Origin: Paenibacillus amylolyticus
GTDB lineage: Bacteria; Bacillota; Bacilli; Paenibacillales; Paenibacillaceae
Direction of reading: 5' to 3'
Length of the DNA stretch: 64,000 bases
NCBI RefSeq assembly: GCF_029689945.1
Contig: NZ_CP121451.1
Span: 1,674,001-1,738,000 of the forward strand
Under the pieces are notes generated by a model that was not told the origin of the DNA, searched no databases, and was given only the letters and a program-made list of their open reading frames with translations. Each line of letters opens with the position of its first letter. The stretch's first letter is position 1. The position numbers and the translations under genes were made by a program. Positions 46,979-56,368 of this stretch are shown piece after piece.

Positions 46979-48348
46979 GCGTTGAGCGGAAGAAGTTTGT
47001 CCCACATGACTATCAGCGTTATTGCATCAACCGGCTTTTGACAGATGATGCCCTTGGACTGTTTCTGGATCTGGGTCTAGGGAAAACCGTGATCACCTTG
47101 ACCGCCGTAAACGATCTCAAGTACAACCGATTCGCAGTCAGCCGGACCTTGGTCATTGCCCCCAAGAAGGTGGCAGAGGCTACCTGGGGGAACGAGGCGG
47201 CCAAGTGGCAGCACCTGAAGCATATGCGGATCATTACAGTGCTGGGTACCGTACAGCAGCGAATCAAGGCGTTGAATACACCAGGAGACGTTTGGGTGAT
47301 TAACCGGGAAAATGTGGCATGGCTTGTGGAGTATTATCGGAATGCCTGGCCCTTTGACATGGTGGTGCTGGACGAGCTGTCCAGCTTCAAGAATCACAAG
47401 GCGCAGCGTTTCAAGGTGCTGACTTGGGTACGGCCGCATATCAAGCGGATCGTGGGCCTAACAGGTACCCCCGCACCCAATGGGCTACTTGATCTGTGGG
47501 CTCAGGTGAATTTATTGGATCAGGGGAAACGTCTGGAGAAGAACATCACCGGGTACCGAGTGAAGTATTTTGAGAAGAACTATAACGGCCACGGCTACAC
47601 CGCAAAACCCGGTGCAGATGATGTGATACAGCGACAGATTGCCGATCTATGTATCAGCATGAAGGCAGAGGATTACCTGGAGCTTCCGGATAGTATCATG
47701 AACGTCATTCCCGTTGTCCTGGATGCGAAAGCCCAGAAGCAATATAACCAGCTGGAGAAGCAGCTGCTTCTGGAGATCGAGGACGGAACGGAGATATCCG
47801 TCACCAGCGCAGCGGCGTTATCGGGTAAACTGCTGCAGCTGTGTAACGGTGCTTTGTACGATGAGAACCGGCAAGTCTTCGAGATCCACGATAACAAGGT
47901 GGAGGCTTTCATGGAGCTGGTGGAACAGCTTAACGGGAAATCGGCTTTGGTGTTCTACAGCTTCCAGCATGACCTGACTCGGATCAAGATGGCGCTGGAG
48001 AAAACGCCTTTACGGATCCGAGAGCTGAAGACGCCGCAGGATCAGCTGGACTGGAATGCCGGCAAGGTGGATATCCTGCTTGCCCATCCCGCCAGTGCAG
48101 CGTACGGCCTTAACTTGCAGGACGGGGGAAACCATGTGGTGTGGTTCGGCCTGAACTGGAGCTTGGAGCTTTACCAGCAAGCGAACGGCCGTCTGCATAG
48201 GCAGGGCCAAAAGCAGAAGGTTATCCTGCATCACCTGGTGGTGCAAGGTGGAGCTGACGAGGACGTGATGAAGGCCTTGGAGGGTAAGGCAGCCACGCAG
48301 GACAAGCTTTTGGACGCACTAAAAGCCCGGATTGAGCGGATCAAATAG
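46960..48348 (+). CDS. SNF2-family DNA helicase/translocase
   Basis: A 462-residue superfamily 2 ATPase. HDYQRYCINRLL, Walker A in LDLGLGKTVITLTA near 37-50, DELSSFKNHKAQRF near 140, GLTGTPAPNGLLDLWAQVN near 165, and motif VI QQANGRLHRQGQKQ near 420. It pairs with VRR-NUC, as is common in phage replication modules. Intact frame. Confidence 0.92.
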   Translation: MAAGALSVERKKFVPHDYQRYCINRLLTDDALGLFLDLGLGKTVITLTAVNDLKYNRFAVSRTLVIAPKKVAEATWGNEAAKWQHLKHMRIITVLGTVQQRIKALNTPGDVWVINRENVAWLVEYYRNAWPFDMVVLDELSSFKNHKAQRFKVLTWVRPHIKRIVGLTGTPAPNGLLDLWAQVNLLDQGKRLEKNITGYRVKYFEKNYNGHGYTAKPGADDVIQRQIADLCISMKAEDYLELPDSIMNVIPVVLDAKAQKQYNQLEKQLLLEIEDGTEISVTSAAALSGKLLQLCNGALYDENRQVFEIHDNKVEAFMELVEQLNGKSALVFYSFQHDLTRIKMALEKTPLRIRELKTPQDQLDWNAGKVDILLAHPASAAYGLNLQDGGNHVVWFGLNWSLELYQQANGRLHRQGQKQKVILHHLVVQGGADEDVMKALEGKAATQDKLLDALKARIERIK

Positions 48349-48362
48349 GGAGGGTGAGCTCT

Positions 48363-49217
48363 TTGAGTAACTGGCACTATGGTATTCCCAAGCGAGAGAA
48401 TGAATTGCGAGCTGCGGTTCATTCGCCAGTCATAACGTCGCAATTGTCACCTGCAGAGCTGGAGGATATCCGGCAGAAGTATCCAGCAACAAAGGCAGAT
48501 AAGGCCTTCAAAAAGCCGATTGAGATAAAAACCAGACCCAAGGGGGATAAAGATATGGCCAAAGCTAAATTTAATTTGACCGAAGATCAGTTCAATGCAG
48601 AACGTGCTTCCGGAAAGTCTATTGCCCTAATCGCCAAAGAACAGGGCGTTACTGAGGCGACAGTATATAATCACGTCAGTAAATGGGCAGATGCCCGGAA
48701 GCCTGGACAGGAGAAGCTTCTTCGTGAGAAGGACGTTTCACCTGCTGCGGATCCTAAAGCTGAGCTGCTGGATAAAGCGGAGAAGGAGATCGAGCGGCTG
48801 ACTGTAAAGAATCAGCGTCTTGATCAAAGAATGGTGACAGCACAGAACGAAGCGACGAAAGCCTGGGCTGAGGTTGAACAGCTTCGAGATAAAAATGATC
48901 AGTATGCTGCGTTGTGCAGAGAACTGGAAGACGATAAGAACGAATACAAGAGAATGTTTGAGAGTGGCTATAAGCTAGGTCAGGATCAAATAGCTAAAAT
49001 CTCAGAACATCTGGAAACTATTAATTCATTACGTGAAAATAGTGACAGTCTGATCGCAGAGAATAACCGTCTGACGGACCGTATTGTTGAGCTGGAAGAG
49101 CTGCAGAAGCCTGTCAATGAGGTACCCGACAAAGAAGTTCAGCGTTTGGATTCAGCCATTCAGGATCTGACTCGTGCACGTTGGATTCTGAACCGGCTGT
49201 CTGCATCGGGGGAATAG
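48363..49217 (+). CDS. Phage protein with helix-turn-helix and long coiled coil
   Basis: A 284-residue protein. Residues near 75-110 form a helix-turn-helix (SGKSIALIAKEQGVTEATVY). The rest is largely a coiled coil (EKEIERLTVKNQRLDQRMVT onward). TTG 48363 has GGAGG 9 bases upstream; the in-frame GTG at 48354 abuts that site. It may bind phage DNA; function unknown. Confidence 0.75.
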   Translation: MSNWHYGIPKRENELRAAVHSPVITSQLSPAELEDIRQKYPATKADKAFKKPIEIKTRPKGDKDMAKAKFNLTEDQFNAERASGKSIALIAKEQGVTEATVYNHVSKWADARKPGQEKLLREKDVSPAADPKAELLDKAEKEIERLTVKNQRLDQRMVTAQNEATKAWAEVEQLRDKNDQYAALCRELEDDKNEYKRMFESGYKLGQDQIAKISEHLETINSLRENSDSLIAENNRLTDRIVELEELQKPVNEVPDKEVQRLDSAIQDLTRARWILNRLSASGE

Positions 49218-49220
49218 CCT

Positions 49221-49685
49221 ATGAGCACAACGACCAAAGCAACGTGGATTGAGACACTGATCAGTCAATATTCAACGGATTCCCGAACCTTGGACAAATA
49301 CCGGAAGAGTCTAGATCTGGACGAACCCCAAGAGGCTGAGGAGGCCAAGAAAGTCTCTGAAATGTTATCGGACATGAGATATGCCCTGACGTGGTTAAAA
49401 CGCGGGAGACGGCCAGGCAGTCGCCGTGGCGTCGAGATTACCGACGTGTATCGGCAGCGGGAAATCTATATCAAGTTGTCTGGACAGGAGATCACCGACG
49501 CTGAACGGCTGCGTCTGGTGGATGCCCTGCTGGCGTTGAGTGACAGAGAGCGAACATGTTTCCTACTTCACATGGCGCAGGGGTTGACGCTTCTAGAGAT
49601 TTCGTCTAAACTAAGTTTATCAAAGCGGTCCGTTCAGGAGTATGTGACACGGGCTAAGGACAAGATTTCAAAAGAATTTTTGTGA
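49221..49685 (+). CDS. Sigma-70 region-4-like late transcription regulator
   Basis: A 154-residue protein whose C-terminus is a sigma region 4 helix-turn-helix (ALSDRERTCFLLHMAQGLTL then LEISSKLSLSKRSVQEYVTR). Similar ArpU/sigma-like proteins sit just before the packaging genes in Bacillota phages and turn on late transcription. Three tandem TGTCGTAC repeats follow its stop by 4 bases. Confidence 0.82.
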   Translation: MSTTTKATWIETLISQYSTDSRTLDKYRKSLDLDEPQEAEEAKKVSEMLSDMRYALTWLKRGRRPGSRRGVEITDVYRQREIYIKLSGQEITDAERLRLVDALLALSDRERTCFLLHMAQGLTLLEISSKLSLSKRSVQEYVTRAKDKISKEFL

Positions 49686-49688
49686 TCG

Positions 49689-49720
49689 TGTCGTACGTAC
49701 TGTCGTACAACGTGTCGTAC
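49689..49720. repeat. Three tandem TGTCGTAC repeats, 12-bp period
   Basis: TGTCGTAC occurs at 49689, 49701 and 49713, exactly 12 bases apart. The core GTAC is palindromic. It lies between the sigma-like regulator and the late genes, so it may be the binding site of that regulator or part of the late promoter. Confidence 0.7.
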
Positions 49721-49752
49721 AAGTGACCCACCATAAGTATGTCTACAACAGG

Positions 49753-49778
49753 GCTCTCCATTGCGGAGGGCTCTTTTT
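49753..49778 (+). terminator. Rho-independent terminator
   Basis: GCTCTCC and GGAGGGC form a 7-bp stem (one G-U pair) with loop ATTGC, followed by TCTTTTT. It closes the early/replication transcript. Confidence 0.8.
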
Positions 49779-49810
49779 GCGTTCCACAAAACTAGCAGGA
49801 GGTCGATTCT

Positions 49811-50077
49811 GTGGATCGAATCAATGATCGGCATAAGCACATGTTTGAGACAATGCGCCAAGCATTTGTGCGCTTGAGCGAATCTTTTGCAAATTTCGCC
49901 AATGCGTTCCAGGAGCGTCAGGGAGTCGTCGAATTGCTGGAGCTAATCGAGCAGTACGACGAGCAACCAGTGAAGACGAAGCCACTTCGCTTACGGGATC
50001 TGCCTAAAGCTTTGCCGATGCAGCACCAGGTTCTGAACCGAAAGCCGGTTCTTCAGGTGGCACGGAGTCGTTGTTGA
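49811..50077 (+). CDS. Small phage protein, unknown function
   Basis: An 88-residue protein, helical at the start (FETMRQAFVRLSESFANFAN) and basic at the end. GTG 49811 follows AGGAGGT. It is the first gene after the terminator. No family recognised. Confidence 0.6.
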   Translation: MDRINDRHKHMFETMRQAFVRLSESFANFANAFQERQGVVELLELIEQYDEQPVKTKPLRLRDLPKALPMQHQVLNRKPVLQVARSRC

Positions 50078-50104
50078 ACATTTGATTTGAAAGGTGGCAG
50101 TAAG

Positions 50105-50503
50105 ATGATCCAGTGGTTGCATCGAAAAACCAATAAGATGCTTACTGTCTCAGAAAAGAATAAACTTCCAGTCACAACAACCATACCTGAAGATATCTCC
50201 CTTGTAGATCGGGCAGCTATAGCAGGTTCGGCAGTCTATGCCGCTGAGACAAGCAAGTCGATTACGCTTGAATTTTACGGTTCTACAGTTAACACTTCAG
50301 CGGCATTTACCTTTGAGATCCAAGGCCCAAGTGGCAGAAAATCAACGTATCAAGGGATACGGCAGACCGCACCAAAAGATATAGTGGCTTCGGCCAAAAT
50401 CGGGGAGACGGTCTCATTTACGGTTCCTGCAGGATTTAACTTGATTATTAACTACACAGCACCTAGCACCGGCACACTGTCGGTTCAAGGGACGGTGGAG
50501 TAA
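50105..50503 (+). CDS. Beta-rich phage protein of the propeller cassette, unknown function
   Basis: A 132-residue protein. After a basic start (MIQWLHRKTNKMLTVSEKNK) it is all beta, with a sandwich-like pattern (SITLEFYGSTVNTSAAFTFE, VSFTVPAGFNLIINYTAPST). AAGGTGG lies 7 bases before ATG 50105. Its stop TAA directly abuts the ATG of the propeller gene, so the two are made together. Likely a virion surface or adaptor part, by inference only. Confidence 0.65.
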   Translation: MIQWLHRKTNKMLTVSEKNKLPVTTTIPEDISLVDRAAIAGSAVYAAETSKSITLEFYGSTVNTSAAFTFEIQGPSGRKSTYQGIRQTAPKDIVASAKIGETVSFTVPAGFNLIINYTAPSTGTLSVQGTVE

Positions 50504-51496
50504 ATGGCAGACGAGCTATCTGTTGTTGCCCTGTCACAAGCCAATAGAGCCAAACGTAACCTTGCACCTTATGACTATTGCGATGCCGAGTCAAGGGATC
50601 TATACATTCCTCGTTTCGAGAAAAGACCAGGAAGCCCAATGTATACCGCCGCCATGGCAGGGATTCAGTCGATTTACTGGTTCAGAGCAATTAAGGTGAA
50701 GGGGCTTATTGCGAACCCCAAGGCTGATTACTATGCGACCTATTCAACCAACCATAACAATGTGGGCGGTATTGGACTGGCGTATTCGAACAGCCCCACA
50801 GGACCCTGGACCAGACATGGACAGGTGTTTCTCGATACGGTTGAAGGGAATTCCACAGAGACGCCTTACGTCATTTGGAATGAGATCGAGAAATTATTTT
50901 TCATGTATTATCAACAGAGCGGACTGGGAATTAACCAATCGACAGCATTGGCCACTTCACCGGACATGATCAACTGGACTCGTGTAGGACTCATTCTGGA
51001 TAAGCCGCCAGGCTTCCCAGGAGACGGCCATACGGGTTATTTTTCGTGTTACCGAGATGGAGGCAAATGGATTGGATTTTCGATTATGGGCGGAGGAGAC
51101 TTCGGTCGTAAATGCATTTGGCATTCGCATGATGGCCGTTTATGGCTTTCTGATCCGAGACCAATGATGGGCGGCAATGATGCCACATTATCCGCAGGGG
51201 AGAATTTTTCAAGGTCCAACGCCGGTGTATTCATGTACAAGGGGCATAAGTGGTGGGTCGGCATGATGTCTGCTTATGCTTCTGGAGGAAATACCACCGT
51301 AGCCAGGCCGGCAGTCGCTAAAATTACCGATGATTACCGGCAACTTAAGGAGCGGCCTATGGACATACATTTTCCGCCGTTAGCTTGGGAGACAACAAAC
51401 ATGCAATCGATGATGGTCTCTGTGATGGACGGTATTGTCTATGTTTATTACAACACAGATAACAATGTGGGCGTCGCCTATTCGGTGGAGGTGTAG
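50504..51496 (+). CDS. Five-bladed beta-propeller protein (GH43/GH32-like fold)
   Basis: A 330-residue protein with the repeated blade pattern of glycosidase-type propellers: ADYYATYSTNHNNVGGIGLA with YSNSPTGPWTRHG, then YVIWNEIEKLFFMYYQQSG, ATSPDMINWTRVG, GYFSCYRDGGKWIGFS, IWHSHDGRLWLS, and VSVMDGIVYVYYNTDNN. Acidic residues suited to catalysis are present (WNE, DGH), but I cannot confirm an active site. No signal peptide. It could bind or cut a wall polysaccharide as part of the virion. Its place ahead of the terminase genes is unusual for a fibre. Confidence 0.7.
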   Translation: MADELSVVALSQANRAKRNLAPYDYCDAESRDLYIPRFEKRPGSPMYTAAMAGIQSIYWFRAIKVKGLIANPKADYYATYSTNHNNVGGIGLAYSNSPTGPWTRHGQVFLDTVEGNSTETPYVIWNEIEKLFFMYYQQSGLGINQSTALATSPDMINWTRVGLILDKPPGFPGDGHTGYFSCYRDGGKWIGFSIMGGGDFGRKCIWHSHDGRLWLSDPRPMMGGNDATLSAGENFSRSNAGVFMYKGHKWWVGMMSAYASGGNTTVARPAVAKITDDYRQLKERPMDIHFPPLAWETTNMQSMMVSVMDGIVYVYYNTDNNVGVAYSVEV

Positions 51497-51497
51497 A

Positions 51498-52184
51498 ATG
51501 GTTATACGTGATGCAGCAGGTCAGATCGTGCCCTTTGGAAAGGTTCACAAACAGCTGGTTGCTGATTTCCTTACCGGAACCTTACCGGAGTGGGTAGAGG
51601 TCGTGGGTACGCCTACGTTTGAACCTCTGCCAGATCGAGGAACAATCACGGTTACAACACCGGCAACAGCAGGAGCTTCTGTTGAGCTTCGGATGAAGCA
51701 GCTAATCGACAGTTCCAAGGTAACGGCAATTGCGATCACTTTCGAAGCCCTGCAGTTTAACGGGAACATTGGATTGTCAGTTCAGATCGGGATCAAGTCT
51801 CCAGACAGTAAAGCTGGGATCACCTTCTTTCAGAACGTCAATCAGAAATATGGAACGATCAGGGCTTACAAGGCTGACGGCACGTACACTGACTTTCAGC
51901 AGAACATGGTGTTCTTCACGACAAACGGCGTAGCGGGAGACGAGGCTCAGAACCGGAAGAACATCACGGTTTTACTGTGTACCGGCTTACAATTTTCTGC
52001 GGGGTTCGAAAGACCATCTGTTTGGCTCGGAGCTGATGATCAGTACGGCGGTGTCGCTGCTAATCTGAGTGAAGGACTCTTCCATCACGGCAATCTGCAA
52101 TGCCTCCTGAAGCTGACGACAAGCCCAGCTGAGGCTAAGTACTTCAAGTGTTCCCAGATGAAAGTCGATATCTGGAGCAACTGA
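51498..52184 (+). CDS. Jelly-roll-like beta protein of the propeller cassette
   Basis: A 228-residue protein with a concanavalin/jelly-roll-like pattern: TLPEWVEVVGTPTFEPLPDR, SKVTAIAITFEALQFNGNIG, LSVQIGIKSPDSKAGITFFQ. GGAGGTG lies before ATG 51498, one base after the propeller stop. It resembles carbohydrate-binding or fibre-head domains, but no family is recognised with certainty. Confidence 0.65.
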   Translation: MVIRDAAGQIVPFGKVHKQLVADFLTGTLPEWVEVVGTPTFEPLPDRGTITVTTPATAGASVELRMKQLIDSSKVTAIAITFEALQFNGNIGLSVQIGIKSPDSKAGITFFQNVNQKYGTIRAYKADGTYTDFQQNMVFFTTNGVAGDEAQNRKNITVLLCTGLQFSAGFERPSVWLGADDQYGGVAANLSEGLFHHGNLQCLLKLTTSPAEAKYFKCSQMKVDIWSN

Positions 52185-52313
52185 TTATACACACTCTCTG
52201 AAGGTCTTCTTTAACTATCCAGTAGACCCGTTTCTCTTTAAGGAGTAAAATGGATTATTGATAAATAGTTATGGGAGGACACGGTCACGACAAAAACGAA
52301 GAGATATCTTAAG

Positions 52314-52454
52314 ATGTCCGACAAAAAACGTCCAGTGGTGACTCTGGAACTAACACTTAGAGGCGATCCGTTGTGTGAGTGTGGAAAGACGCTACAAGGC
52401 TTGATGGTGGAGTATTCTTGTACATGCGGTAATCAGTACTACCAAGTACGTTAA
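52314..52454 (+). CDS. Tiny zinc-ribbon-like phage protein
   Basis: A 46-residue frame: MSDKKRPVVTLELTLRGDPL, CECGKTLQGLMVEY, SCTCGNQYYQVR. Two CxC-G knuckles suggest a zinc ribbon. The ATG has no good site; GGGAGG at 52273 would suit a start further upstream, where I see only GTC in frame. A terminator follows 16 bases after the stop. In the gap 52185-52313 I see nothing else. Confidence 0.5.
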   Translation: MSDKKRPVVTLELTLRGDPLCECGKTLQGLMVEYSCTCGNQYYQVR

Positions 52455-52469
52455 ATAGAGTTTGAGAGG

Positions 52470-52496
52470 AGCATCCTTCGGGGTGCTTTTTCTTTT
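52470..52496 (+). terminator. Rho-independent terminator
   Basis: AGCATCC and GGGTGCT form a 7-bp stem (one wobble) around TTCG, followed by TTTTCTTTT. With the terminator at 49753 it brackets the propeller cassette. Confidence 0.85.
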
Positions 52497-52543
52497 GACT
52501 AATTTACCTAGAGGGCTGAGCCTAGAGAAAAAGGAGGGATATA

Positions 52544-52834
52544 GTGACGAAGGGTAGAGATAAACGAATTAGGATGACGGTAAGGGTATTGCTTTACCCG
52601 GCTGTTACAATGTGCCAACATCCTTTTTTATTTTGGATAGCGTTGTTTGGTATCTCTCTGTTCGCCCGGATATATGAAATTGAGCTTCTGACGAAACTAT
52701 TAAACGCTTATGTGACGCTATCTCTCATGACGTTAGTTCTAAGCATAGGTCTAGTTTCACGAAACAAGTGGAAGATTGTTCTATCTGCAAGCGTGGCGTT
52801 ACTCATCGGGAGTATCCCCTTATGGATTAAGTAG
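52544..52834 (+). CDS. Small membrane protein, unknown function
   Basis: A 96-residue protein with three hydrophobic helices (LFWIALFGISLFARIYE, LNAYVTLSLMTLVLSIGLV, IVLSASVALLIGSIPLWI). GTG 52544 follows AAGGAGG. It lies alone between two terminators just before the terminase genes, an arrangement typical of added moron genes. Confidence 0.7.
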   Translation: MTKGRDKRIRMTVRVLLYPAVTMCQHPFLFWIALFGISLFARIYEIELLTKLLNAYVTLSLMTLVLSIGLVSRNKWKIVLSASVALLIGSIPLWIK

Positions 52835-52843
52835 GTTGATATA

Positions 52844-52867
52844 AGCAGCCTTTGGGGGTGCTTTTTC
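52844..52867 (+). terminator. Probable terminator before the terminase genes
   Basis: AGCAGCC and GGGTGCT pair with one mismatch around TTTGG, followed by TTTTTC. It lies 10 bases after the small membrane protein stop. Confidence 0.6.
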
Positions 52868-52914
52868 TGTTACATACGAAACAAACTCAATCTTGGAGGT
52901 GGTGAGGATGATCG

Positions 52915-53664
52915 ATGCATAGAAAAGCTGAAGCCGATTATAAGCGAGGAATGAAATACAAAGAGATTGCTGAGAAATACGACGTCTCCCTGAACACGGT
53001 AAAGAGCTGGAAGCAGCGTCATGGGTGGAACAGGGAAAAGGGTGCACCCTCTACAAAAAGTGTGCACACAAAACGAACTGGTGCGCCTGAGGGCAATAAG
53101 AACGCATTAGGTAATCGTGGCGGTTCTGCTCCCAGGGGAAATAGCAATGCGAAGACACACGGCCTGTTTGCGAAGTATCTGCCAGCAGAGGCCAAGGAGA
53201 TCATGGAGCTGATCGAGACGAGATCCCCGCTTGATATGTTAGGCGATCAGATTTCGATTCAGTGTGCGGCCATCATCCGAGCCCAGCAAATCATGTACGT
53301 TACTGACAAGAACGAGATGATCAAGGAGCTGAAGAAAGAGAAATTTGAGCTTGTTCAGGTTCCAGGTGACAGCGCAGATGATTCGCCGCAGATGAAGCAG
53401 ATTCCGATTGAGCAGGAATACGAATTCCAGTTTGCCTGGGATCGACAGGCAACGTTCCTTAATGCTCAGAGCCGGGCCATGGCTACCCTTCAGAATATGA
53501 TTAAACAATACGAAGAGATGTGCCGACAAGGTTACGCTGACGAGGAACAGCAGCTGAGGCTCCAGAAGCTGAAAGGCGAGGTCAGCCTGATTGATCAGAA
53601 GGTGGCCAAGGATGACGACAAGCCGATTGAGATCCGGATTGTTCGAAAGGGTGAGCGCTCATGA
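52915..53664 (+). CDS. terS: Terminase small subunit (PBSX/YqaS type)
   Basis: A 249-residue DNA-recognition subunit of the packaging motor. The N-terminal helix-turn-helix is [20 protein letters not shown] with [12 protein letters not shown], followed by the basic [20 protein letters not shown] linker that is typical of the family. ATG 52915 is preceded by GGAGGTGG; nearer ATG and GTG codons run into a stop. It overlaps terL by ATGA. Confidence 0.9.
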   Translation: MHRKAEADYKRGMKYKEIAEKYDVSLNTVKSWKQRHGWNREKGAPSTKSVHTKRTGAPEGNKNALGNRGGSAPRGNSNAKTHGLFAKYLPAEAKEIMELIETRSPLDMLGDQISIQCAAIIRAQQIMYVTDKNEMIKELKKEKFELVQVPGDSADDSPQMKQIPIEQEYEFQFAWDRQATFLNAQSRAMATLQNMIKQYEEMCRQGYADEEQQLRLQKLKGEVSLIDQKVAKDDDKPIEIRIVRKGERS

Positions 53665-54959
53665 CCGAAAAGGAAGTGAACCCCCATTTCGAGGATTTCC
53701 TGTTCGACTGGAATCAGAAATTTCAGTTTCTCGTAGGTGGATATGGATCATCCAAGAGCTATCATGTTGCCTTAAAGCTGGTTCTTAAGCTGCTGGAGGA
53801 GCGCAGGACGGCTTTGGTGGTCAGGGAAGTATACGATACTCTTCGGGATTCAACTTTTGAGCTGCTTTCGGAGATCATTGTTGATCTGGATCTAGAGGGC
53901 AAGGTTAAACCGATCAGTTCCCCGATGCAGATTCGTTTCCCGAATGGCAGCAAGATCATATTCAAGGGGATGGACAAGCCGGTTAAGCTGAAGTCTATTC
54001 ACAACATATCCATTGTGTGGATTGAAGAATGCAGCGAAGTGAAGTATGCAGGTTTCAAGGAGTTGATCGGACGGCTGAGGCATCCGAAGCTCAGGCTGCA
54101 TATGATCCTTAGTACCAACCCGGTCAGCACGGCGAACTGGAGCTATAAGTATTTTTTCAAGGATCCGAAGAACAATGTTCACGTCCTGGATGACATGGAC
54201 CTGTATCGTGATCGCGTTGTGATCATCAATGATACGTACTATCACCACTCAGTTGCTGACGATAACCTGTTTCTGCCTGAGAGCTATATCGAGCAGCTGG
54301 AGGATCTGAAGACGCATGACCCGGACCTGCACCGCATTGCGCGGCGTGGGCGTTTTGGCGTGAACGGAACCAGGGTGCTGCCGCAGTTTGTTGTAGCACC
54401 GCACGAGGAAGTCATGGCTGCGATCCAAGCGATCAAGTCTCCAGTCAAGCGTAACGGCATGGACTTTGGTTTTGAGTCGTCATACAACGCCCTGGTCCGT
54501 CTGACGGTGGACCACAAGGAGAAGATCCTGTATATCCACTGGGAGTATTACAAGAACAAGATGACGGATGACCGGACAGCCTTGGAGATTAAGGAGTTCA
54601 AGGAGTCCAGGGAGCTGATCCGGGCAGATAGCGCCGAGCCGAAGACCATTGCTTATTACCGGCAGATGGGATTCAACATGCAGCCTGCGAAGAAGTTTGC
54701 CGGATCCCGCTTGCAGTATACGAAGAAGGTCAAGCGGTTCAAGAAGATTGTCTGTTCGTCGAACTGTGTTAACGTCAAATCAGAGCTAGAGGACTTAACC
54801 TATGCCGTGGACAAGAACGGGGAGATCATTGAAGATCAGTTCAACATCGACCCCCATACGTTCTCGGCTATTTGGTATGCCCTGGATGATTACGAGGTGG
54901 CCGACATGAAAGGCTATGCCGCTACGGTAAGTAGTAAAGCGAGAATTGGGGTGAGATAA
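53661..54959 (+). CDS. terL: Terminase large subunit (PBSX family)
   Basis: A 432-residue packaging ATPase and nuclease. The adenine/Walker A region is [20 protein letters not shown] near 23-42 and Walker B is [11 protein letters not shown] near 115. The C-terminal nuclease begins at about [18 protein letters not shown] with the first catalytic Asp, and later [10 protein letters not shown] near 317. Full length for the family. Confidence 0.93.
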   Translation: MTEKEVNPHFEDFLFDWNQKFQFLVGGYGSSKSYHVALKLVLKLLEERRTALVVREVYDTLRDSTFELLSEIIVDLDLEGKVKPISSPMQIRFPNGSKIIFKGMDKPVKLKSIHNISIVWIEECSEVKYAGFKELIGRLRHPKLRLHMILSTNPVSTANWSYKYFFKDPKNNVHVLDDMDLYRDRVVIINDTYYHHSVADDNLFLPESYIEQLEDLKTHDPDLHRIARRGRFGVNGTRVLPQFVVAPHEEVMAAIQAIKSPVKRNGMDFGFESSYNALVRLTVDHKEKILYIHWEYYKNKMTDDRTALEIKEFKESRELIRADSAEPKTIAYYRQMGFNMQPAKKFAGSRLQYTKKVKRFKKIVCSSNCVNVKSELEDLTYAVDKNGEIIEDQFNIDPHTFSAIWYALDDYEVADMKGYAATVSSKARIGVR

Positions 54960-54961
54960 CA

Positions 54962-56368
54962 ATGGCAATCGTACGAAGTCGTGAGTTGCTGGATAACTGG
55001 GATGAGATCCCGGCCAAGCTTCTGCAGTACTGCATCAAGGAGCACCGAGACGGTATAGAGCGGATTCAGAAGCTGGAGGACTATTACAAGGGTGCGCACG
55101 AGATCCTGAAGCGTGATCTGGGTGGCGACGACAAGGGGTTGCCCAACAACAAGCTGGTGGCCAACCATGCAAAGTACATCACGGACGTTGCCTCGGGCTA
55201 CTTCGGAGCGGATCCGGTCAAGTACGCCGGCAAGCAGATCGAACCGATCACGGATGCATACAAGGCTGCGGATGTGGCCAGTCATGATTCTGAGATGGTC
55301 AAGGATCTGTCTATGTTCGGCGTTGCACTTGAGCTGCACTACATGAGCAGTGATGATCCCCCGATCCCCCGCGTCAGCTGCATCGATCCACGCCAGATAT
55401 TCCTGGTAGTGGACGATTCCGTGGAGTATAAGAGCCTGTTCGCGGTTCACTACTACGAGAAGCGGGATATGGAGAACAAGGCAGATGGCTGGTACGTCAA
55501 CGTTTACACGGCCACGAAAAAAGTCCGCTATCAGATTAAGGATATTGGTGGGGATAGTTTCGAACAGATCGATTCCACGGATCATTATTACAAGTCGGTG
55601 CCTGTGGTGGAGTTCTGGAACAACGAGGAGCAACAAGGAGACTTCGAGCAGCAATTGACACTCATCGATGCCTACAACACGTTGGGCAGTGATCGTATGA
55701 ATGACAAAGAGCAGTTCGTGGACTCCATTCTGAAGCTCATTGGTGCAAGCCTGGGGGATACGGAAGAGGACGCAGGCCGAACGATCAGGATGTTGAAGAA
55801 GTACAAGGTGCTGGAATTGCCTGCGGATGTGGGCGCTGACGCTAGTTGGTTAACGAAAACACTAAATGAGGCAGACACTGAAGTGCTTCGAAATGCGCTC
55901 AAGTCTGACATTCATGAGTTCTCTATGGTACCCAACCTGACTGATGAGAAGTTTGCCGGCAATGTCAGCGGGGAGGCCATGAAGTACAAGCTGTTTGGCT
56001 TGGAGAAGCTGTCCGAGACCAAGGAACGTTACTTTGTGCAGGGATTGCGTGAACGGTTGAAGCTATTTGCAACTATTCTCCAGGTAAAAGCGCAAGCGGT
56101 AGAGATCAACGATGTGGAGATCACCATGACACGCAGCGTTCCGAGTAATGATGCAGATACGGCATTGTTGATCAGTCAGCTGAGTGGGCATGTGAGCAAT
56201 GAAACGCTGATCAGCCAGCTCTCCTTCGTTAAGGATCCTGTTGCTGAGAATGAGAAGGTCATGGCCGAGAAGGCTCAGGCCTTGAAGGATCAGCAGGAGG
56301 CTTTCAAGATGCCTATGGGCGATAATGACGATGAGGATCCGGTGACGGACGATGAAGAAGAGGAGTAA
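54962..56368 (+). CDS. Portal protein (SPP1 gp6 family)
   Basis: A 468-residue portal, the 12-subunit ring through which DNA enters the head. KLEDYYKGAHEILKRDLGGD near 36, NKLVANHAKYITDVASGYFG near 62, then the long helical region FAGNVSGEAMKYKLFGLEKL near 327 and an acidic tail (DNDDEDPVTDDEEEE). It starts 3 bases after terL and overlaps the next gene by 17 bases. Confidence 0.93.
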   Translation: MAIVRSRELLDNWDEIPAKLLQYCIKEHRDGIERIQKLEDYYKGAHEILKRDLGGDDKGLPNNKLVANHAKYITDVASGYFGADPVKYAGKQIEPITDAYKAADVASHDSEMVKDLSMFGVALELHYMSSDDPPIPRVSCIDPRQIFLVVDDSVEYKSLFAVHYYEKRDMENKADGWYVNVYTATKKVRYQIKDIGGDSFEQIDSTDHYYKSVPVVEFWNNEEQQGDFEQQLTLIDAYNTLGSDRMNDKEQFVDSILKLIGASLGDTEEDAGRTIRMLKKYKVLELPADVGADASWLTKTLNEADTEVLRNALKSDIHEFSMVPNLTDEKFAGNVSGEAMKYKLFGLEKLSETKERYFVQGLRERLKLFATILQVKAQAVEINDVEITMTRSVPSNDADTALLISQLSGHVSNETLISQLSFVKDPVAENEKVMAEKAQALKDQQEAFKMPMGDNDDEDPVTDDEEEE

